The notes beneath the pieces were generated by a model, which saw only the letters and a list, made by a program, of their open reading frames with translations, did no database searches and had not been told where the DNA came from. The translations under genes were made by a program, and so were the position numbers. From assembly GCA_030295235.1 (NCBI GenBank), contig AP026123.1, positions 1 through 64,000 of the forward strand: a stretch of 64,000 nucleotides of DNA, in the 5' to 3' direction. Source of the DNA: Fistulifera solaris. Taxonomy: Eukaryota; Bacillariophyta; Bacillariophyceae; Naviculales; Stauroneidaceae. Positions 54,374 through 62,477 of the stretch are shown here, in pieces. Positions within the stretch are counted from its first letter, which is position 1. Each line of letters starts with the position of its first letter.

Positions 54374-56850
54374 AATATCCGGGTTTCCCCTCAGTCGATA
54401 AATTTCCTTACGGAGGTCTACGTGGTTTCTACGCGTGAAATCTACAAGCAATGCGTTCATGATTTCTTCGGTCGCTTTGCATGAAAATAGCGCTAATTTG
54501 TTATTCGATATTGCTCAATGACATTGTTGGAGAGGTCAAACATGATGCAGCTGCGAAAGGGACCCGAAAATGGATGCATTCCAAACTTTTCGATTTCCGG
54601 GTTCCCCCTCAGTCGATAAATTTCCTTACGGAGGTCTACGTGGTTTCTACGCGTGAAATCTACAAGCGTTGCATTCATGACTTCTTCGGTCGCTTTGCAT
54701 GAAAATAGCGCTAATTTGTTATTCGATATTGCTCAATGACATTGTGGGAGCGGCCGAGAATCGTGCAGCTGCGAAAGGGACCCGAAAATGGATGCATTCC
54801 AAACTTTTCGATTTCCGGGTTCCCCCTCAGTCGATAAATTTCCTTACGGAGGTCTACGTGGTTTCTACGCGTGAAATCTACAAGCGTTGCATTCATGATT
54901 TCTTCGGTCGCTTTGTATGAAAATAGCGCTAATTTGTTATTCGATATTGCTCAATGACATTGTTGGAGCGGCAGAAAATCGTGCAGCTGCGAAAGGGACC
55001 CGAAAATGGATGCATTCCAAACTTTTCGATTTCCGGGTTCCCCCCTCAGTCGATAAATTTCCTTACGGAGGTCTACGTGGTTTCTACGCGTGAAATCTAC
55101 AAGCGTTGCATTCATGACTTCTTCGGTCGCTTTGCATGAAAATAGCGCTAATTTGTTATTCGATATTGCTCAATGACATTGTTGGAGAGGTCAAACATGA
55201 TGCATTGTGGGAGCGGCCGAGAATCGTGCAGCTGCGAAAGGGACCCGAAAATGGATACATTCCAAACTTTTCGATTTCCGGGTTCCCCCTCAGTCGATAA
55301 ATTTCCTTACGGAGGTCTACGTGGTTTCTACGCGTGAAATCTACAAGCAATGCGTTCATGATTTCTTCGGTCGCTTTGCATGAAAATAGCGCTAATTTGT
55401 TATTCGATATTGCTCAATGACATTGTTGGAGAGGTCAAACATGATGCATTGTGGGAGCGGCCGAGAATCGTGCAGCTGCGAAAGGGACCCGAAAATGGAT
55501 GCATTCCAAACTTTTCGATTTCCGGGTTCCCCCTCAGTCGATAAATTTCCTTACGGAGGTCTACGTGGTTTCTACGCGTGAAATCTACAAGCAATGCGTT
55601 CATGATTTCTTCGGTCGCTTTGCATGAAAATAGCGCTAATTTGTTATTCGATATTGCTCAATGACATTGTTGGAGAGGTCAAACATGATGCATTGTGGGA
55701 GCGGCCGAGAATCGTGCAGCTGCGAAAGGGACCCGAAAATGGATGCATTCCAAACTTTTCGATTTCCGGGTTCCCCCTCAGTCGATAAATTTCCTTACGG
55801 AGGTCTACGTGGTTTCTACGCGTGAAATCTACAAGCAATGCGTTCATGATTTCTTCGGTCGCTTTGCATGAAAATAGCGCTAATTTGTTATTCGATATTG
55901 CTCAATGACATTGTTGGAGAGGTCAAACATGATGCATTGTGGGAGCGGCCGAGAATCGTGCAGCTGCGAAAGGGACCCGAAAATGGATGCCTTCCAAACT
56001 TTTCGATTTCCGGGTTCCCCCTCAGTCGATAAATTTCCTTACGGAGGTCTACGTGGTTTCTACGCGTGAAATCTACAAGCAATGCGTTCATGATTTCTTC
56101 GGTCGCTTTGCATGAAAATAGCGCTAATTTGTTATTCGATATTGCTCAATGACATTGTTGGAGAGGTCAAACATGATGCAGCTGCGAAAGGGACCCGAAA
56201 ATGGATGCATTCCAAACTTTTCGATTTCCGGGTTCCCCCTCAGTCGATAAATTTCCTTACGGAGGTCTACGTGGTTTCTACGCGTGAAATCTACAAGCGT
56301 TGCATTCATGACTTCTTCGGTTGCTTTGCACGAAAATAGCGCTAATTTGTTATTCGATATTGCTCAATGACATTGTTGGAGAGGTCAAACATGATGCAGC
56401 TGCGAAAGGGACCCGAAAATGGATGCATTCCAAACTTTTCGATTTCCGGGTTCCCCCTCAGTCGATAAATTTCCTTACGGAGGTCTACGTGGTTTCTACG
56501 CGTGAAATCTACAAGCAATGCGTTCATGATTTCTTCGGTCGCTTTGCATGAAAATAGCGCTAATTTGTTATTCGATATTGCTCAATGACATTGTTGGAGA
56601 GGTCAAACATGATGCAGCTGCGAAAGGGACCCGAAAATGGATGCCTTCCAAACTTTTCGATTTCCGGGTTCCCCCTCAGTCGATAAATTTCCTTACGGAG
56701 GTCTACGTGGTTTCTACGCCTGGACATTACAAGGAATGCATTTCATGCTCTTTTCGACCGTTTTGCACAAGAACAGCGCTCATTTGTTATTCGTTGCTGT
56801 GCAATAACATTTCGTTGTTTTGCAATAAAGCTATTTGAGAGGTCAAACAT
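54374..56850. repeat. 11-copy satellite, 218/244-bp units
   Basis: The anchor TCAGTCGATAAATTTCC recurs at 54391, 54609, 54827, 55046, 55290, 55534, 55778, 56022, 56240, 56458 and 56676. Spacing is 218, 218, 219, four times 244, then three times 218. The 244-bp form carries 26 extra bases (GTGGGAGCGGCCGAGAATCG plus flank) that also occur in one 218-bp copy as a replacement, pointing to unequal exchange between variants. Each unit holds GGTCTACGTGG and CTACGCGTGAAATCTAC. The last unit decays after 56720. Open frames on both strands recur with each unit and are repeat products. Confidence 0.95.
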
Positions 56851-57677
56851 GACGTCGGAATCGATAGAAGCCTTATGCTGCAGCCCCGCCTTACGCATGG
56901 TCTTTCCTGTGGCTACGACATTGCCCAAAGGACGAGATGTCAATGTCGTGGCGGAAGAAGTTTTGAACAAACGGAAAGTTGCTTCGTTTTGAACGAAATG
57001 TCGTGGCAGGAGAAGAATTTTATATGAATTGCTGTCCGCATTAAGGTCGATCGGCGTATTGATAACAATCGGTCGTTCAGCAATTAGGACTTATACAATT
57101 CATCCGAGTCGTCAAAGGCCATCAATAATGTTCTGTAGGATCTAGGATCAGATATAGGACGCAGTAGACGGCTGCTTTCGGGTGTTTAATTGTAGAAAGA
57201 GCGAAATGGCCTTATTCTCGACGAACCTTGATACTTCAAGCTTGACATGAAAGCAACGCGTGATGAGATTGTAGGAAAAACTTCAATTCAGAGGAGGAAA
57301 ATCTGGACGAGTGGCGATTTAGAAAATGTGGGGGTGCGGTGTGTTCACATGCCAAAAAAATCCAGCAGTCGGTGTTTTTGGTGCACAGAAAATTGCCGCG
57401 CCTGCAATTTGTCGCGAATACAAGATTTATGAATTATGGAGAATAAGGTACCATGAACTAATTTGAATAATCTGCGGTGATATTCCTATCAGACCCCGTA
57501 TAATCGATTTACGGTTGAATTGAAAAGTCAGAAGTCAGAACTAGACTACGCAGTTTCCTTGCATTTATTCATGCTCTCTCTAATATTGATTATCTTTGTA
57601 TCAGCCTTGTTTCGTTCCTCCTTTGTTCTTACCACTTTGATTGTGTGCTGTGCAATGGTGTTCATTGTCTTGTTACA
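56851..57677. other. Intergenic; possible transposase-tail remnant at 57247-57432
   Basis: No confident gene. A 61-codon open frame at 57247-57432 reads RCVHMPKKSSSRCFWCTENC, a Cys/His pattern vaguely like the C-terminal zinc cluster of piggyBac-type transposases. It is too short to support more than a guess. Confidence 0.25.
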
Positions 57678-58691
57678 TCAGTTTTCGTGATGAATCAACT
57701 GATACAATCGTCGACGCGCTTCCTCAACATCCGCCGGCTCATTTGGACGAAACACCCCGGCGGATCGTTCACTGTCGTTGCTCATTTGACTGCATCCTGA
57801 GCGTTGTCGATTCACCAGAGCTCGGGTGTAATCCGAGCGCCGCATCGACTGCCCCAATCTCTTCAATGTGCGCTGATACTGCACCTGCAGCTCAAAAGCG
57901 TCCGGTAAACTAATCGAAGAGTTACTCGCTTCCGGCGTAACACGAAAAGCCGGCGCACTGCGCGTGTTACTGCTCTGGACGGTGTGGCTGTTGTGACGAG
58001 ACAGTTTGGTTTTCTCGAACAAATTGATCTCGTTGGGAACGGGAGATCGACAGGGATCTTCCGATGGTTCGTGCAAGTGCTCTTGCACCATGAAACTGCG
58101 ATGCTGCGTCATGGGATGTTCGCTGTAGAATGAGGGCGCATTCTCCAAGATTCGATCGGGGATGCGTTCCGCAAAATGAGTCGGTGCATACGTAGCCGAT
58201 TGCGAATGCGACAAACGCCCCCGTCTTGAATTTGCTCTCTGAGGAGGATGAAATTGTTGACGCGGAAATTCCTGATGCGTGAAGGAATGCTGTCGCGCGG
58301 GAAGGTGCGATCCTCGAACGGGCTGCAGCGAATGATAACGCTGCGGCTGTTGTCTTTGAAAGTGGGGATCATGTTGCGCATACACACTTGAAGAATAGTC
58401 TTCAGATACTTTGTGCTGCTGATTATTTGTGTGGAAGTGATGCTCATCATCGAGAGGATCTCGATTGAGCTCATCATCGTTCAGAAAATCATCATCCGCA
58501 ACAATCTGATCGACATCATCTTGCATGATAATTCCCGCTAGAGACTCATTATCGTCAAGACTCATCAAAAAATCATCATCGACGACTCCATCTATCACGG
58601 AGTTGTCATCCTCGACCATTTCAGCGTCAAAATCGACCTCGCTGCTATCCCACGGTGTCTCCGTGATTCCGAATGAATCATCGTCTGCCAT
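57678..58691 (-). CDS. Acidic, disordered protein of unknown function
   Basis: A single 337-residue frame. Residues 1-85 are extremely acidic (VDFDAEMVEDDNSVIDG; DDDFLNDDELNRDP), residues 90-200 are Gln/His/Pro/Arg-rich (FQRQQPQRYHSLQP; FPRQQFHPPQR), and the C-terminal third has a helical, basic part (QVQYQRTLKRLGQSMRRSDY, then EEARRRLYQLIHHEN). No domain is recognised. An acidic front with a Gln-rich middle is typical of transcription regulators (inference only). Long for a chance open frame, with sensible codon use, and its start is followed by an upstream leader. No signal peptide or membrane span. Confidence 0.68.
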   Translation of the reverse strand: MADDDSFGITETPWDSSEVDFDAEMVEDDNSVIDGVVDDDFLMSLDDNESLAGIIMQDDVDQIVADDDFLNDDELNRDPLDDEHHFHTNNQQHKVSEDYSSSVYAQHDPHFQRQQPQRYHSLQPVRGSHLPARQHSFTHQEFPRQQFHPPQRANSRRGRLSHSQSATYAPTHFAERIPDRILENAPSFYSEHPMTQHRSFMVQEHLHEPSEDPCRSPVPNEINLFEKTKLSRHNSHTVQSSNTRSAPAFRVTPEASNSSISLPDAFELQVQYQRTLKRLGQSMRRSDYTRALVNRQRSGCSQMSNDSERSAGVFRPNEPADVEEARRRLYQLIHHEN

Positions 58692-59976
58692 GCTTAGTTC
58701 GTGTTTTCGAAGGTTTTACAACAAGAATAAAGAAAGATGTTTCTAGTGGTAATTGTTGCGTTTCAGTCTTTCGCAAATGCCGACTGCACCTCTGAAATAT
58801 CTTTTGAATGGCTTGCTGTTGTGCGTTGCTGTTGCTGTTTGTTATTATAACACCCACTAAAAAATACTCCGGAGTAATGATGAAGAAAATTTTGGCTGGA
58901 TCCTACGAAATCGCCGTAAAAAAGAACGTGGGGACTTGGTCAACGGCGACAAAAAACGAAAAACGAAGCACGCCCACCCAATTTTTTTTTGCAAAGAGAT
59001 GCCGTCTTTTGGTGCAAATGACGACGAACGACGAGCAAGGAAGTCTGACAAAACTAGTGCAACGTACCTACATCTTAGGTATATAGAAAAGATTTTTAGT
59101 ACACAAAAACAAGCGCGAAAAAGAAAAAAGTATAAAAGACCTTTTAATTATCGAGTACCGAACTCTTATCGTCAATCACGAAGAACCAAAGAAGAAGTAC
59201 AAATGGAAATGTACACTATCATGAAGAGTAGATTGAAACCTTATGGCAAATGTTACTGTACTGAAACTGAAACACGATCGGACGACGGACGGGGCAAGAA
59301 GCAAGAAAGGTGAAAGGTGCAAGGAACATCTTTCCTTGCAAGAAGCATGACGCATGACGCATGACGCATGACGCACTCCGGATTTCTTCTCGCCAAATTT
59401 CAAAGCTGACGCATGATTGGACTGAACTACTACTTGTACTAGAGAGTCTAAGAGTAAGAGAGAACGAATGAAACTAACATTAACCTTAAGGTCGGAATGT
59501 TGACTCGAATGAATTTCAGTTTTCAAACTGTCTCTTGTGTCTTGTGTCTTGTCCACTCGCAAAGGGGCCTCTCTAAAGTTTTGACTTGTTGTTAATTTTG
59601 ACAATGTTGTGGGGAGGGAAATGTGTCGACGAGCGACTTGGCGACTTCCGAAATAACAGGTGAGAGTATCTGCCGATACTCCGTACCCTACACTAAAGCT
59701 ACTACTATGATGCTAATTGTAGATTACTTTTTCTACGACTAAAAATGGATCAGTCCCGTTCAGGGTAAAGGATACGGAGTACGGAGTAAAACTGTCAATT
59801 CTAGCTCTACATCTATCTAAGGGGTCGGTAATATTGATCTTGACTAATTCGCAAGAGGGAACTGCATCGAAGTTTTCAAAAGCAATGAACATTTTTACGG
59901 ATTCATTCGTCCGCTGTCTCTTTAGTAGTCCCTATTTTTTACTCCGTATTTTATGTGCTCTCTAGTACTTTCATTT
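58692..59976. other. 1.3-kb intergenic with TACTCCGTA cluster and 9-bp tandem repeat
   Basis: No gene supported. GACGCATGA-type nine-base units repeat about four times near 59347-59373. Four exact TACTCCGTA/TACGGAGTA copies lie at 59677-59685, 59773-59781, 59780-59788 (overlapping the previous) and 59940-59948, and a palindrome TACTCCGGAGTA at about 58868. Open frames at 58808-59313 and 59176-59604 are Lys-rich or repeat-driven without protein features. Confidence 0.5.
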
Positions 59977-60753
59977 CTACGATTCCTTGGGTGCCAGTGG
60001 CATGATCGTAAAGCGCACTTCATTGGGATCGCGTGCCATGAATTTTTGCACCAAAGCACACGCGTCAACTAACAAGTTCTGACAAGGACCATGACACACG
60101 GGGCCCTCTTTTCGCCCATCCAGTTCGTACAAGTTCCCATTGACAGCTATCAAGGCCACAAAATGCGTGATAATATCATCATCAAGAGATCCACGTGTTG
60201 TTGCGTTCTGCTCACTGCTTGCGGCTTGATCGTGATGTTGAGCGATCTGCTGATCTTGTTCAAGTTGCTGAGCGCGTTCGATCGGTGACATCGTCTGTGT
60301 CACTTGAGCGAATTGCGCCAGCCACGAATTAGGGACGAATAGCTCCGCGGGGCCGTTAAGTAGAGCATGTAAAAGCGCAATAGTCCCACAAGCGTTGCCG
60401 ATGCGTTGTCTAATGAACCAAATGTCGGTCGATTCTTTCACAATACTTTCGGGAGGATCTTGATGAGCATTTTGGACGTCCGTTAACGGATACAACAACA
60501 GAACGGCTTGTACGGGTTGCGCAATCATTTCCAATGCCCATTCTTCAGTACTAAAGACATCGACGAATTCATACACTTGCGAATACCCAAGTTTGCGAAC
60601 GTAATCATTGACAAGATCTGGGTTAGACTCCAATGGAAACCATTTGTGCTTTTCTTCTGTGCTGCTGCTGTTCTTTTCCTGCGACATTATACTCGTAGAA
60701 AGAATTGCAGATAGTGGCACGAATAGAGAAGGCAAGAACGACAATTTACGCAT
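59977..60753 (-). CDS. Ubiquitin C-terminal hydrolase (UCH, peptidase C12)
   Basis: Cysteine protease that removes small adducts from ubiquitin. The catalytic site is complete: RQRIGNACGTIALLHAL has the oxyanion Gln six residues before the catalytic Cys; THFVALIAVNGNLYELDGR supplies His and Asp. WFPLESNPDLVNDYVRKLG at the start is the typical UCH N-terminus. It is preceded by MRKLSFLPSLFVPLSAILSTSI, which is signal-peptide-like; an internal ATG at 60687 (MSQEKNSSS) would give a plain cytosolic form, so targeting is open. The crossover loop is Gln-rich (QQLEQDQQIAQHHDQ). 258 residues with the extension. It is head-to-head with the beta2-like gene, 259 bases apart. The frame is unbroken. Confidence 0.9.
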   Translation of the reverse strand: MRKLSFLPSLFVPLSAILSTSIMSQEKNSSSTEEKHKWFPLESNPDLVNDYVRKLGYSQVYEFVDVFSTEEWALEMIAQPVQAVLLLYPLTDVQNAHQDPPESIVKESTDIWFIRQRIGNACGTIALLHALLNGPAELFVPNSWLAQFAQVTQTMSPIERAQQLEQDQQIAQHHDQAASSEQNATTRGSLDDDIITHFVALIAVNGNLYELDGRKEGPVCHGPCQNLLVDACALVQKFMARDPNEVRFTIMPLAPKES

Positions 60754-61012
60754 AAACGAATGTTATTTTGCAAAGATGTCAAAAGCAAACAAAATTTTGC
60801 GGGTCAAGGGCTGATTAATATCCGGGTGCCCCTTTGTCGATAATTTTCCCTACGGGGCTCTACGTGAAACGCACGTAGACATTCGCAACTTTGCTGTGTT
60901 TCGCCATTATTTCTTGAGCACGACGAGAGGGTTATATTATTTTATTGCGCTGCAAAAAAGTCTGGGGACAACGAATGTTTATCGATAAGGAATAAAAAGC
61001 GACTGAACAAGA
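60754..61012. promoter_or_regulatory. Divergent promoter carrying a diverged satellite unit
   Basis: The 259 bases between the UCH and beta2-like start codons must hold both promoters. Bases about 60818-60880 are clearly related to the satellite unit (AATATCCGGGT...GTCGATAA.TTTCC.TACGG.G.TCTACGTG) and contain the inverted repeat CTACGTGAAACGCACGTAG, an ACGT-core dyad. Shared regulation is inference. Confidence 0.5.
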
Positions 61013-62166
61013 ATGAAACGTTACAGAGACTCGATCTTTTCGTCAGTATTTGTGCTGTGTTGCGTAGTGGAAAGGGGCAAGGCGGTCAAGTCATTTCTGT
61101 CAGTCGATGAAACGCAACTATTATTTCCTCTCGTAGACACGAACCTTTCTCCATACTATCGAGAAATTCAATGCCCCGGTTCATTTCTTGCCAAAGATTC
61201 GCTCGATCTAACAACACATGACAACACCGATTACTATAACGACGAGTACCTGTCACTCGAGCGCTTCCTGGCTTCATCAAATGCGCTTGCAACGAAGTAT
61301 CCTCCACAATCGCAAGGACTAGCGAAAGATAACAAAAATTCAAATCTTAAGTTTACAAAAACGGGCACCACCATTGTCGGAGTCGCGATAGATGGCGTCT
61401 GCGTCCTGGCAGCCGATACACGTGCGACCGCGGGAAGTCTCGTAGCCGACAACCGCGCCGAAAAATTGCATCTCTTGAATGCACGAACGGTGGCGGCCGG
61501 AGCCGGGACGTCAGCGGATTTGCAACACATTACTCGAGAATGTGCTGCCGTAGCGGCCTTACAGGCGCGATGGAATCAAGTAGGGAATGATGTCGATAGT
61601 GAACGGGAGGATACTGCTTCGGTCCTTGAATTAGTCTACTGGTTACGAAAGCGCTTGTACGAACGCAACGGAGCATGTCAAGCCAACTTGATAGTAGGAG
61701 GCATTCATCACAATGGAAAGGCACAGTTAAGGGCTATTCATCCGCACGGGAGTGTCGATGTTGTACCTTTACTGCATTAGGATCAGGAGGTATGGCAGCC
61801 ATGAGTGTCTTGGAGCAAGGATATCCTGCGCTAGCTACCGCAAAAGATCCTCGACAAGCTGCCCAAGAGTTGTGCATTCAAGCCATTCGTGCCGGCATTG
61901 AAAATGATCTAGGAAGTGGATCGCAGGTTGATATCTGTGTTGTCGACGCGAAATCGGGTTGTGTCATGACACGGGGAGTTTATCCGGAAGAGCGCTTGCC
62001 TACTATAGACGAACGAGTGGACGATATTGGGGACACAGGAGGTGTCAATGGTTTTGGAAAAGTTCCTTTTGTGTTGCAATCTCCGCGTGTTGTTCGACCC
62101 AGCGATATGGAACTGCGAAAGAGAGAACGAGAGCTATGGAGTTCGCTCATCAACGATGCTGCGTGA
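61013..62166 (+). CDS. Proteasome beta2-type (PSMB7-like) protein with long presequence
   Basis: The trypsin-like beta2 fold is clear: KTGTTIVGVAIDG (cleavage before the catalytic Thr), VLAADTRATAGSLVAD (Asp17), AEKLHLL (Lys33), AAGAGTSADLQHITRE, LIVGGIHHNGKAQLRAIHPHG, then GSGGMAAMSVLEQGY and ENDLGSGSQVDICVVD with the Ser and Asp of the active-site set. Thus it should be catalytic. Before the Thr lie about 120 residues, roughly three times the usual propeptide, starting MKRYRDSIFSSVFVLCCVVERGKA, which is signal-peptide-like. One base seems missing at the TTT 61768-61770, where PHGSVDVVP continues as FTALGSGG one frame away. The C-terminal extension (EERLPTIDERVDDIG...) is also longer than usual. 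It is probably a paralog of the housekeeping subunit. Confidence 0.85.
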
Positions 62167-62477
62167 TGACGAGTTCCTTGTATTGTGCGAACATCGTCTT
62201 ACGAATACGTTGAGCTTCTCAACCTTGCACTTTTACTTACATGTTCGGCATCTGTGGAATATCTTTTCGGACTGGGGAGGATTCATCGATAGCCGTCTTT
62301 CGCTTTTTGAACTGGTTGGACGTTAGTGGGGCAAACGTTTTCCATAGTGCTGGCAATGGCACATGGATCTTGTCATCTACTCTTGTTCACTGTTCTACGG
62401 TTACTTTGTAATCAGTGGACTATAAAGTTTTTATTTTATTGCCTGATATGACGGATTCGGCTTAAGCTTACTTCCTC
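62167..62477. other. Convergent spacer
   Basis: Three-prime flanks of the beta2-like and POT1-like genes, which converge. Open frames here are out-of-frame readings. No other feature. Confidence 0.4.

Noticed and set aside
54481-56838. Recurrent 60-96-codon open frames on both strands
   Set aside because: They recur with the satellite period and change with unit length; no start context or known protein.
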